Below are positions 30,550 through 38,362 of a stretch of DNA of 50,573 bases, one piece after another. The DNA is from SIG575 sp964474295. Lineage in GTDB: Bacteria; Bacillota; Clostridia; Oscillospirales; Acutalibacteraceae. The position numbers and the translations under genes were made by a program. The DNA lies in contig CAYYRN010000008.1 of the NCBI GenBank assembly GCA_964474295.1, positions 1 to 50,573 on the forward strand, given 5' to 3'. The notes beneath the pieces are model-generated. The model searched no databases and was not told where the DNA came from. It saw nothing but the letters and a program-made list of their open reading frames with translations. The stretch's first letter is position 1, and each line of letters opens with the position of its first letter.

Positions 30550-31830
30550 TCAATTAAGCGGCATTAATTTTCCGCCGTTTTCCCTCGATTCATCTGCAAG
30601 GAAAACGATAAGATGTCCGTTGAGAGATGTTTCGATGGACGTACACGAAACAGACATTTTATCCTCTCTTACATAATCGACAAAATCCTCCGCAAGCAGC
30701 AAATCGCCGCCGCCGTGCGTGTCATCTGCGATGTTTACATCAACAACCTCATTATCATACTCATGTTCGGGTGCGGGATTGATTTTTGAAACCGTGAAAA
30801 CTCCGTCCTCACAGTTACCGAAAATTTCGCCCTTTGTTCCCGTGATATGTATAGTTCTCAAGCCTCTTGCCGAACCGCCGACCATATTATGAGTACCGGT
30901 TGCTCCGTTTGCGAAATTCACAAGCACACTTTGGTGGTCAACTACGTTGTTATCGCTCTTGTAAGCACACACTCCGTAAGGGGAGGTTTTGAGAAGCTCA
31001 CGTTTATCCTCTATTGTAGGATTTTCAAGATGCTCAAGCTTATCCCAAACATAAAAGGCCCATCTGTCGGGATGATCAAGATATATCCTTTTTGCCGAAT
31101 AAAGGCAGGTATCGACAAGCGGACAATCCACAAGACAGCGTGTTCCCGAATTTTTCGGTGCATTTTCTTTTACGAACTGCATATTGCTGCCGAACGAAGA
31201 AACGGAAACGGGCTTATTGTCGCCCATCATCCAAGCCATAATGTCAAGGTCGTGACAGCATTTTGCAAGAAGCATGGATGCGTGGCAGCGTTCTTGATTA
31301 TTCCACTTTCCTCTGACGTGACTTGTTGACATATGGTGATAGCTTACATACTCGGACGTTTGAATGTTAATAACTTCACCTATTTCGCCCTTTACAAGAC
31401 GTTCCTTTATCTGCCTGTAAAAAGGAGCGTATCTCAAAACGAAGCACACCATAACCTTTCTGCCCGTTTCTTTTGCAACGGCAACAAGTCTGCGTGCCTC
31501 CTCCTCATTAACCGCAAAAGGTTTTTCGAGGAGAACATCATACCCCGCTTTAAGAAGCGGAACGGTCGTTTCCACGTGGACGTGATCCATAGTACCGTTA
31601 ATTGCGGCATCTGCAAATTTCGGAACAGATGCCAATTCCTGAGCCGTTGCAAACTGATGTTCTTTCGGAATTGAGAAGCTTTCCGCAATTGCTTTGCGTC
31701 GATTTTCATCAGGGTCGGCAATACCCACAACCTTCATTTTTGAAGGATCGGTTTTTGCAAGTCCCGCATAAATCAAGCTTCTGTGACCTCCGCCGACTAT
31801 AACCACCTCAAGCGGTTTAAGCTCTGCCAT
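30550..31830 (-). CDS. Gfo/Idh/MocA family oxidoreductase
   Basis: A 426-residue NAD(P)-dependent oxidoreductase with VVIVGGGHRSLIYAGLA at the N-terminus, the catalytic-type EKPFAVNEEEA motif, and the C-terminal domain CHDLDIMAWMMG. A Cys-rich insert (CLVDCPLVDTC) near residue 240 recurs in a subgroup of these proteins and might bind metal. Longer than the classical 330-380 residue members. Substrate unknown, probably a sugar or sugar acid. It overlaps the preceding fumarase-like gene by 14 nt. Confidence 0.88.
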   Translation of the reverse strand: MAELKPLEVVIVGGGHRSLIYAGLAKTDPSKMKVVGIADPDENRRKAIAESFSIPKEHQFATAQELASVPKFADAAINGTMDHVHVETTVPLLKAGYDVLLEKPFAVNEEEARRLVAVAKETGRKVMVCFVLRYAPFYRQIKERLVKGEIGEVINIQTSEYVSYHHMSTSHVRGKWNNQERCHASMLLAKCCHDLDIMAWMMGDNKPVSVSSFGSNMQFVKENAPKNSGTRCLVDCPLVDTCLYSAKRIYLDHPDRWAFYVWDKLEHLENPTIEDKRELLKTSPYGVCAYKSDNNVVDHQSVLVNFANGATGTHNMVGGSARGLRTIHITGTKGEIFGNCEDGVFTVSKINPAPEHEYDNEVVDVNIADDTHGGGDLLLAEDFVDYVREDKMSVSCTSIETSLNGHLIVFLADESRENGGKLMPLN

Positions 31831-32368
31831 TTACAGCATCCTCCTTATTAAAAAGATTTCCTCCGTTGCAGTCAATCGCAACAATAAGAGGCAAATTTTC
31901 GATTTCCATTTTCTTTACCGATTCACAGCCCAAATCCTCATAGGCTATGGCCTCACATTTTTTTACGCTTTTTGCAAGCAATGCGCCGGCACCGCCGACA
32001 GCACAAAAATAAACTGCTTTATTCCTTTTTATTGCACGCACAACATCATCATTTCTCGGTCCTTTGCCTATCATAGCCGCAAGTCCGTTATCAAGAAAAA
32101 GCGGAGCGTAAGAATCCATCCTCGATGAAGTTGTCGGGCCGCAAGAACCGATGGGAAGATTTTTCGGTGCAGGTGTGGGGCCGACATAGTAAATCACGGC
32201 ATCCTTTAACTCATACGGCAATTTTTCGCCTTTTTCAAGTGCCGCTTTAATTCTTTTGTGAGCCGCATCACGGGAAGTATACACAATCCCCGAAAGCAAC
32301 ACCCTGTCGCCCGCTTTGAGCTTTTCGCTCATATTTTTTATTTCGCTTACGTTTAATTTATATTCCAT
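31817..32368 (-). CDS. Class I fumarase / tartrate dehydratase beta-subunit-like protein
   Basis: A 183-residue Fe-S hydro-lyase beta-type subunit. It has LSGIVYTSRDAAHKRI, the YYVGPTPAPKNLPIGSCGPTTSSRMD segment (here split as YYVGPTPAPK and IGSCGPTTSSRMD), GKGPRNDDVV and CAVGGAGALLAK, all typical of the swivelling beta half of class I fumarases. In two-subunit enzymes this half pairs with an alpha subunit that carries the 4Fe-4S cluster; no alpha gene is adjacent, so the partner must lie elsewhere. The start overlaps the stop of the U32 gene by one base (TGATG), and the end overlaps the oxidoreductase. Confidence 0.9.
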   Translation of the reverse strand: MEYKLNVSEIKNMSEKLKAGDRVLLSGIVYTSRDAAHKRIKAALEKGEKLPYELKDAVIYYVGPTPAPKNLPIGSCGPTTSSRMDSYAPLFLDNGLAAMIGKGPRNDDVVRAIKRNKAVYFCAVGGAGALLAKSVKKCEAIAYEDLGCESVKKMEIENLPLIVAIDCNGGNLFNKEDAVNGRA

Positions 32369-33624
32369 CAGATAATCACTCTTTTAGGTTCGTCCTTCTG
32401 TTTCCTTATAATCGCACCGCTTTTGACAGCTCGACCGCACGAAAAAGAAAGCTTCATCATTGCATGGGGTGCGCTTTCGATTGCTTCACCGTTTTCGTTT
32501 TGAAGTTCTTCAACGCAAATTTTAAACGGTTCGCTTCCCGGCTCAACAATCTCAAGAACATCGCCGTTTAAGAATTTATTTCTCTGAACGGCAAAAAGTC
32601 TGCCGTTTTCACATTTTTCGCAAACGGCAACGACATCCCATTCACGTCTGTAACCGCCCTCATAATATATCTCGGCATTTTCGAGGGGTGAGCCGAAATA
32701 AAATCCCGTACAATATTCACGGTAGCTTACCTTTCGCATTTCCTCGCTTATCCACGGTGAAACCTTAAAGTCATCGGACGGATTTTTCAAAAACTCGTCA
32801 ACGGCGGCACGGTAGGCATTTGTAACGGCAGCGGTATAATAAGCCGATTTTGCCCTGCCCTCTATTTTAAACGAAGTTACCCCCGCATTGACCAATTCGG
32901 GAATATGCTCAATCATACACATATCCCTTGCGTTCATTATGTAAGTTCCCTTATCGTCCTGTTCAATCGGAAAGTAAACGCCCGGTCTTGTTTCCTCTGT
33001 CAAATGATATTTCCAGCGGCACGGCTGGGCGCAGTCGCCTCGGTTTGAATCCCTGCCGACAAGATAGTTTGAAAGCAGGCATCTTCCGGAAAAAGACACG
33101 CACATCGCACCGTGAACAAAGCACTCGATATCAAGCTCTTTCGGAGTTTTTGCCCGCAGAACGGCTATATCCTCCATAGAAAGCTCACGGGCAAGAACCA
33201 CTCTTTTTGCACCCATATCCCAAAAAGCGTTTGCGGTTGCGTAATTTGTAATTCCCGCCTGAGTTGAAATATGAATTTCGGTTTTCGGGGCATACTTTTT
33301 TGCAAGCGACAGCGTACCGATATCGGAAATTATGAGTGCATCGACGCCGGCTTGCTCCGCTTTTTCCAAAAATTCGGGTAAAACGTCAACCTCGCTGTTT
33401 CTCGGAACGGTGTTGCAGGTAAGGTAAACCTTAACGCCCTGTGAGTGAGCAAATTTTACCGCAGATTTCAGTTCTTCATCTGTAAAATTCGACGAGGACG
33501 TCCTCATCCCGAACATTCCGCCGCCGAGATACACGGCATCAGCACCGAAGTGTACAGCCGCTTCGAGCCTTTCTCTATCCCCTGCCGGAGAAAGAACCTC
33601 CGGTTTTACAAAATTCTTAATCAA
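32368..33624 (-). CDS. U32 family protein (TrhP-like tRNA hydroxylation factor)
   Basis: A 418-residue U32 protein. It begins with KPEVLSPAGDRERLEAAVHFGADAVYLGG and has the U32 signature ELDIECFVHGAMCVSFSGRC followed by LSNYLVGRDSNRGDCAQPCR with several Cys that may hold an Fe-S cluster. Members formerly called peptidases include TrhP, needed for 5-hydroxyuridine at tRNA position 34, in a process that depends on prephenate; that is family knowledge. The start is TTG at 33622-33624, 9 nt after AAAGGA. It lies 26 nt after mltG, as in the Bacillus yrrL-yrrM-yrrN-yrrO cluster, although the yrrM methyltransferase is absent here. Confidence 0.9.
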   Translation of the reverse strand: MIKNFVKPEVLSPAGDRERLEAAVHFGADAVYLGGGMFGMRTSSSNFTDEELKSAVKFAHSQGVKVYLTCNTVPRNSEVDVLPEFLEKAEQAGVDALIISDIGTLSLAKKYAPKTEIHISTQAGITNYATANAFWDMGAKRVVLARELSMEDIAVLRAKTPKELDIECFVHGAMCVSFSGRCLLSNYLVGRDSNRGDCAQPCRWKYHLTEETRPGVYFPIEQDDKGTYIMNARDMCMIEHIPELVNAGVTSFKIEGRAKSAYYTAAVTNAYRAAVDEFLKNPSDDFKVSPWISEEMRKVSYREYCTGFYFGSPLENAEIYYEGGYRREWDVVAVCEKCENGRLFAVQRNKFLNGDVLEIVEPGSEPFKICVEELQNENGEAIESAPHAMMKLSFSCGRAVKSGAIIRKQKDEPKRVII

Positions 33625-33650
33625 AAAATTACATCCTTTTACTTCAGGTT

Positions 33651-35198
33651 TTATCTGTTTATTTTCGCAACATTCTGCTGATGCTCAAAGTCTGTTGAAG
33701 CATAATAAACATTTCCGCTTTTATCGTGGCAGAAATAAAGGTACGTTGTGTTCGAGGGATACAAAGCGGCATTGATAGCATCGATACCGGGGTTGCAAAT
33801 AGGCCCTTCGGGAAGTCCCATACAAACAGATGTATCGTATTTGTCAAGGTAAGTGTTTGCTTTGTTTTCACCGAGCAAATCCGAAAGATATTTTGTGACA
33901 TAGTTTGATGTCGAATCGCACTGGAGCATGGGATAATTCATAGATTTTTTCAATCTGTTATGAATTACGGACGAAATATCAGCCATCTGACTGCTTCCCG
34001 CCGCTTCTTTTTGAATTATGGAAGCAATAGTCAAAATTTCGTTTGTTGTGTAACCCAATTCCTTGGCACGTTCCGCATACTTATCAGTCCATTTTTCATT
34101 AAAGTTGTCAAGAAAACGTTTTATGATGCTCGATGTACTCTCCCCGACATACATATCGTAAGTATCGGGGAAAAGATATCCCTCAAGCTTTAATGCGGCA
34201 CCTGTGTTTTTGCTGTCGATAAACGGGTAAGAATAATCGTAATTTGCGGCATTTATGAATTTTTTGTCATCCGTTATTACCTCATAATCCTCAAGGCGGT
34301 TGACAATTTGTGCGATTGTGTAGCCTTCGGGGAAGGTTATGCTGACAGTCTGCTCGGATGATACCGAGTTATCGAGAAGTACGTTGAGCATACCCTCAAT
34401 ACCCATTGAACTTGAAAGATAGTATGTTCCGCCGACATATGGCTGAAGCTTCTTTTCTCCGTTTACGGTATAATAAATACCCTCTTTATCATATCCTCTG
34501 AATTTTGCGAAAAGATTGCTGAACCATTTTACCCTTATAAGTCCGTTGTCTTTCAGCAAATCTATAATTTCGTCGGTTGTTGCGTTTTCTTCTATGGTAA
34601 TTTCAACTTCTTCGTCGCTTGCCGACAAAGCAATGGCATCGTTTATACAGTTAATGCCTATTGTGGAAAGAGTTACCGTTAAAACAAGAACACACACCAT
34701 TGCGATATAAAATGTTCTCGAATATGTTTCGGCAAGTTTTTTTAGTTCTTCGGGAGACAGCTTTTTTCTGATTTTCGCTTTCTTTTTCGGCTGTGCCTTT
34801 GAAACAGGTCTGTCAACCGGCGGACGTGCTCTGCCCTGCGTGTCGCTGAACATTGCCAAATCGTCATTTGTCATATTTTTGCGGCTTGAGGACAAGCTTT
34901 CATCACGAGATTTTTTTCCCTGTGCCGTCTGACCGGTGTACCTTCTTGCGGAGGGTTCACCCGCACTGCGTTGATAATTTGCAAAATAAACCTCACCCTT
35001 TGTTTTCGGACGGTTTGATGCCGTATCAACTTTCTTTTCCTGAATCGGATTATCAAATTCTTCGATGTGAAGAACAAAATTTTCCACTTTCTTTTTTCGT
35101 GATTCCGTGTTAAATTCAGGCGGTCTTTTTTCTTCTTTTTTCGGTGTGGTAAAATTCGAGAGCGTATCGTTCTCGTCATCCTTAAAAAAATCGTTCAT
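33651..35198 (-). CDS. mltG: Endolytic transglycosylase MltG
   Basis: A 515-residue YceG/MltG protein. A long charged cytoplasmic region (1 to about 160) precedes one membrane segment (FYIAMVCVLVLTVTLSTIGI). Outside are a LysM-like part (EENATTDEIIDLLKDNGLI) and the catalytic domain with GYTTNEILTIASIIQKEAAG, which holds the catalytic Glu, and CDSTSNYV...YDTSVCMGLPEGPICNPG. MltG cuts nascent glycan strands and sets their length. The start at 35196-35198 follows GGAGG; the reading frame upstream of it is not conserved. In Bacillus the equivalent yrrL is next to U32 genes, as here. Confidence 0.94.
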   Translation of the reverse strand: MNDFFKDDENDTLSNFTTPKKEEKRPPEFNTESRKKKVENFVLHIEEFDNPIQEKKVDTASNRPKTKGEVYFANYQRSAGEPSARRYTGQTAQGKKSRDESLSSSRKNMTNDDLAMFSDTQGRARPPVDRPVSKAQPKKKAKIRKKLSPEELKKLAETYSRTFYIAMVCVLVLTVTLSTIGINCINDAIALSASDEEVEITIEENATTDEIIDLLKDNGLIRVKWFSNLFAKFRGYDKEGIYYTVNGEKKLQPYVGGTYYLSSSMGIEGMLNVLLDNSVSSEQTVSITFPEGYTIAQIVNRLEDYEVITDDKKFINAANYDYSYPFIDSKNTGAALKLEGYLFPDTYDMYVGESTSSIIKRFLDNFNEKWTDKYAERAKELGYTTNEILTIASIIQKEAAGSSQMADISSVIHNRLKKSMNYPMLQCDSTSNYVTKYLSDLLGENKANTYLDKYDTSVCMGLPEGPICNPGIDAINAALYPSNTTYLYFCHDKSGNVYYASTDFEHQQNVAKINR

Positions 35199-35235
35199 AA
35201 AGACCCTCCTCTCTGATAAGATAAATCTATATACT

Positions 35236-35775
35236 TTATTTCTGGATAGAAATGTATATTTTTTCCGCTTCTTCTCTGCCCACAAACTGTTCTGCGATTT
35301 TCAAGCCGAATTTTATTGCGGTACCCGCGCCCTTTGAGGTGATGATGTTACCGTCCTTAACAACGCTCTCATCAACAATTTCCGCACCCTCAAGCTCTTT
35401 TTCAAAGCCGGGGAAACAAGTGGCTTTTTTGCCTTTAAGCAGCCCCTTATGTCCGAGAACCGACGGAGCGGCACAAATGGCACATATAAGCTTGCCGTGT
35501 TCTGCCGCATAATCTATAAAGCTCTGCGCCGCAGAGGATTTTTCTATGTTGAGAGTTCCGGGCATACCTCCGGGAATTACCACAGCCTGCAAATCTTCAT
35601 CCGGCATAATGTTTTTTATATCAGCATCGCAAACAAGACCGATTCCGTGCGAACCGACAATCATCTGCGAGCCTATGCCGAGTGTCATAACGTCAAGCTC
35701 GGCACGTCTTAGCATATCGATTGTCGCAACGGCTTCAACTTCCTCTGTTCCGTCTGCCATAAAAACGTAAATCAT
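35236..35775 (-). CDS. DJ-1/PfpI family protein
   Basis: A 179-residue class I glutamine amidotransferase-like protein of the DJ-1 group. It begins MIYVFMADGTEEVEAVATID with the conserved Glu, then VVIPGGMPG and the nucleophile elbow AICAAPSVLG with Cys101. The ending contains DGNIITSKGAGTA with the usual conserved SxG. Members act as redox-sensing chaperones or deglycases; the specific role is unknown. The start at 35775 follows AGAGGTAG. It lies 14 nt after the GNAT gene. Confidence 0.93.
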   Translation of the reverse strand: MIYVFMADGTEEVEAVATIDMLRRAELDVMTLGIGSQMIVGSHGIGLVCDADIKNIMPDEDLQAVVIPGGMPGTLNIEKSSAAQSFIDYAAEHGKLICAICAAPSVLGHKGLLKGKKATCFPGFEKELEGAEIVDESVVKDGNIITSKGAGTAIKFGLKIAEQFVGREEAEKIYISIQK

Positions 35776-35789
35776 TTTATCTACCTCTG

Positions 35790-36602
35790 TCATTCCAAAT
35801 TAAGCGAAAGGAATGTGTTTTCGCCCAATGTTTTTATCAATTCCTTATCAGAACAGTATATCATACCTCTTGAAATTTTGCAACTGTCGGCCTTTTCGTT
35901 TCCGCACAAGGGCATATAAACGGATGCACTTTTTTCACCGATTTTTTCAAGCACTGCGGATGCAAAGTTTTTTTCATCGTTTTTTGAGCAAAGCTCTGTT
36001 ATTTTTTTGCCGTTTGTCATTGCGTAAGAAACCGTTTTTCCGTTTTCCTTTTCCGTAAAAACCCTGTCCGAAAACTTCAAAGCAAAATCAATATGATTTT
36101 GAGGAAACGAAACAAATCCGTTTTTTGAAAAAACTTCATTTCTCAATTCCGACAGCTCATATGAATTAAAGCTTTCGGAAATTTCGCACTTTTCTTCCGA
36201 CATCTCAAATTCTTCTTTTTTGCAAAAGAAAAAGTCCCGAAAGCCGAGTGATTCGTAATATTTTCTGTTCTTTTCGCTGCTTGCCGTAAGCAGAAAAATT
36301 TCAGTGCCTTTTTTTATTCCGCTTTCGATAAGAAATTCTATTTCTTTTTTTGCAAGTCCTCGTCTTCTGAAATGCTCCTGCGTTGCGACGGCGTAAAAGT
36401 AAAGAGCGTTATGTGTTCCTATTTTGCAGTCAAGCGCATAGACCGCCGAAACCGCTTTGCCGTCATTCTCGAAAATATAAACATTGTCACTCTTCATAAA
36501 AGTATCTAAAAAAGGCATTACAAACTCTTCGCCGTCACCGAAACATTCAAGCCACAGCTCAGCAAGACTTTTTTTATCTTTTTCGTCAGCAAAACGAAAC
36601 AT
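35790..36602 (-). CDS. GNAT family N-acetyltransferase
   Basis: A 270-residue protein. The N-terminal half (1 to about 135) is a GNAT domain with the acetyl-CoA loop FRRRGLAKKEIEFLI (RRRGLA at 79-84) and the later NRKYYESLGFRDFF. The C-terminal half has no clear match but resembles a sterol-carrier-like or second GNAT-type fold seen in Eis-like proteins. The substrate is unknown. The ATG at 36600-36602 is chosen since GGTG lies 5 nt upstream; the ATG overlaps the stop of the preceding gene (TGATG). Confidence 0.85.
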   Translation of the reverse strand: MFRFADEKDKKSLAELWLECFGDGEEFVMPFLDTFMKSDNVYIFENDGKAVSAVYALDCKIGTHNALYFYAVATQEHFRRRGLAKKEIEFLIESGIKKGTEIFLLTASSEKNRKYYESLGFRDFFFCKKEEFEMSEEKCEISESFNSYELSELRNEVFSKNGFVSFPQNHIDFALKFSDRVFTEKENGKTVSYAMTNGKKITELCSKNDEKNFASAVLEKIGEKSASVYMPLCGNEKADSCKISRGMIYCSDKELIKTLGENTFLSLNLE

Positions 36603-37474
36603 CAAATCACCTTTGCATCATAAATTATTCCGAGCTTGACGGGGTGGTAGCTGAGCTTTGCCTTTCTCAAACCCTCAAGTCCCATATCTTCCTCACGGTT
36701 GACAAACGTAAATGCGGAAAGCTCGTTTTTTGCAAGCTCACGGTTAATTATGGGATAAGCACCTCGGTAGGAGGCAAACGCTTTTTCAAAATGAGTACAA
36801 AATGTGTCTTCGCTTATTTTTTCGCCCAAAGTCCACGCAATCACTTCGCCGTCAACACGAATAACGCTTCCGACAAATCCGAGTTCTTCAAAGCAGTCGA
36901 ACGCACGCTTTATGGCATTGAGTTCCTCGTCAATGCCGTCTTCCGCCTTATCCTCGTTTTCTTCAATCCATTTTTCCGTCATCTTTATGCAGTCGAAAAG
37001 ATTTTTCGAGGTCAATTTTTCATACACCCAATTATTGTTTTTTTCAAAATATTTTATATGGTTTCTTTTTGAATGATACTTTTTACCTTTGAGTTCAGCC
37101 AAATCGGAAACAAGATAAATATAATCCGCCGAATCTCTGTTTTCGGTTATTTTAAAAACTCCGCCAAACTCCTTTTCCAAATAATCGGCATCGTTTTTTT
37201 CAAGACCGTAAAAGCTTAAATTTTTTTCGTTGAGCAATTCTTTTATTATTGCTTTTTTATCCCCCGTCCCTTGAGGAAAGCCGTAATCGATTTTGCCGTT
37301 TCTTTCCGTTTTTGTTACAAGACAGTCATCACAAAAAGCAATTTCAAGGTTATAATCAGGCCCCCAATTGTAAATCGAGCCTAAAGACATTTGACAATTA
37401 TTTCCCGTTGTGCTTTTAAGAATTTCCCTTATTTTTTCGGCATCCTCAATAACGGGAATTTTGAAGTTCAGCAT
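36602..37474 (-). CDS. DUF2156 / phosphatidylglycerol lysyltransferase-like acyltransferase domain protein
   Basis: A 290-residue protein of the DUF2156 group, related to the soluble aminoacyl-transfer domain of MprF. Visible features are the N-terminal CQMSLGSIYNWGPDY, the KKYHSKRNHIKYFEKNNN motif (family KxxxKRxxxxxF) and the late GAYPIINRELAKNELSAFTFVNREEDMGLEGLRKAK (read in two parts, GAYPIINRE and NREEDMGLEGLRKAK). It has no membrane segments, unlike MprF. The substrate is unknown. It is coupled to the GNAT gene, so the two fold relatives may act on related substrates. Confidence 0.86.
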   Translation of the reverse strand: MLNFKIPVIEDAEKIREILKSTTGNNCQMSLGSIYNWGPDYNLEIAFCDDCLVTKTERNGKIDYGFPQGTGDKKAIIKELLNEKNLSFYGLEKNDADYLEKEFGGVFKITENRDSADYIYLVSDLAELKGKKYHSKRNHIKYFEKNNNWVYEKLTSKNLFDCIKMTEKWIEENEDKAEDGIDEELNAIKRAFDCFEELGFVGSVIRVDGEVIAWTLGEKISEDTFCTHFEKAFASYRGAYPIINRELAKNELSAFTFVNREEDMGLEGLRKAKLSYHPVKLGIIYDAKVI

Positions 37475-37498
37475 AAATTACACAATATCCTTTCGATT

Positions 37499-38164
37499 TC
37501 AAAGAATCTTTTCAACGCTTGTCCCGATTTCTTCGGCAATTGACTCAATGCTCCTTGCATCGGAATTTTCAAAGCATTTTATTTTTACCCATCCCATTTT
37601 TTCGGCAGCATACGATGCCGCCTCACGGCAGGAAGTGAGATAAGCGACATCAGCCTCATGAACATCCTTTTTGCTCTCGTTTCCGCCGTATCTCTTGCTC
37701 ATAAGCTTCTGTGAAATTTCAACAGGCATATCAAGGTAAATTACAAGGTCGGGTTTCGGGATGCCGAGCTTTGAATATTCAAAATCTTCAAGCCATTCAA
37801 TATAACTGTCCCAATTTTCCCTCGGCTGCTTTATCATTTGATGATAAGCGTTTGAAGTTGTGTACCTGTCGGCAAGGATAAGTTTTCCGCTTTCATAATC
37901 GTCTTTCCATATTGTTTTGAAGGAGGCAAAACGGTCAACCGCATAAAAAGCGGAAGCAGCATAAGCATTTACATCCTCCGGCTTTTTACCGAATTCCCCC
38001 GCAAGATACATTTTTACAAGCGCCGACGAGTTTCCCTCATAATTCGGCAGCTTTATCTTTTTATATTCAAGCTTTCTTTCATCAAACATTTTGGCGAGAA
38101 TATCGATTTGCGTAGACTTTCCGCTGCCGTCAAGTCCCTCGATAACAATAAGCTTTCCCCTCAT
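37499..38164 (-). CDS. tmk: Thymidylate kinase
   Basis: A 221-residue dTMP kinase that makes dTDP for DNA synthesis. It has the P-loop GLDGSGKST (10-18), the DRY motif (99-101) in LADRYTTSNAYHQ, and YLDMPVEIS. It is slightly longer than typical bacterial Tmk (about 205-210) and its EGLDGSGKST-Q start and YEGNSSALVKMYLAGEFG segment fit a clostridial subgroup. The ribosome site AAGGTGG precedes the ATG. It is the first gene of a long operon that runs down to 29102. Confidence 0.92.
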   Translation of the reverse strand: MRGKLIVIEGLDGSGKSTQIDILAKMFDERKLEYKKIKLPNYEGNSSALVKMYLAGEFGKKPEDVNAYAASAFYAVDRFASFKTIWKDDYESGKLILADRYTTSNAYHQMIKQPRENWDSYIEWLEDFEYSKLGIPKPDLVIYLDMPVEISQKLMSKRYGGNESKKDVHEADVAYLTSCREAASYAAEKMGWVKIKCFENSDARSIESIAEEIGTSVEKIL

Positions 38165-38200
38165 TTTACTTCCACCTTTAAAGATTTTTGTCTATTTTAT

Positions 38201-38229
38201 ATTATACCAAATATGTGCCGATTTTACAA
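38201..38229 (-). promoter_or_regulatory. Sigma-A promoter of the tmk operon
   Basis: Minus-strand TTGTAA (38224-38229), a 17-nt spacer and TATAAT (38201-38206), with TG one base before the -10. It drives tmk and, by spacing, eight further genes without an obvious internal terminator. Confidence 0.75.
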
Positions 38230-38311
38230 TTCATTTTGGTTTTTTATTCCTTTTTAACAATCCGTTAATAATTTTGTTTATATTGTTTAATAAATATCGT
38301 CTATATTATTT

Positions 38312-38338
38312 TTAGCACTCAAAGACAGCGAGTGCTAA
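38312..38338 (+). promoter_or_regulatory. CIRCE element (HrcA operator) upstream of htpG
   Basis: A perfect inverted repeat TTAGCACTC-N9-GAGTGCTAA, which is the canonical CIRCE consensus bound by the heat-shock repressor HrcA. It lies 24 nt before the htpG start, just after a TATATT -10-like box at 38302-38307. Confidence 0.96.
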
Positions 38339-38362
38339 AAATATATTTCGGAGGCTTTTTAA

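Noticed and set aside
38274..38309. A specific -35/-10 pair for htpG
   Set aside because: Several AT-rich boxes occur before CIRCE, but none gives both good hexamers and 16-18 nt spacing, so no promoter was called.
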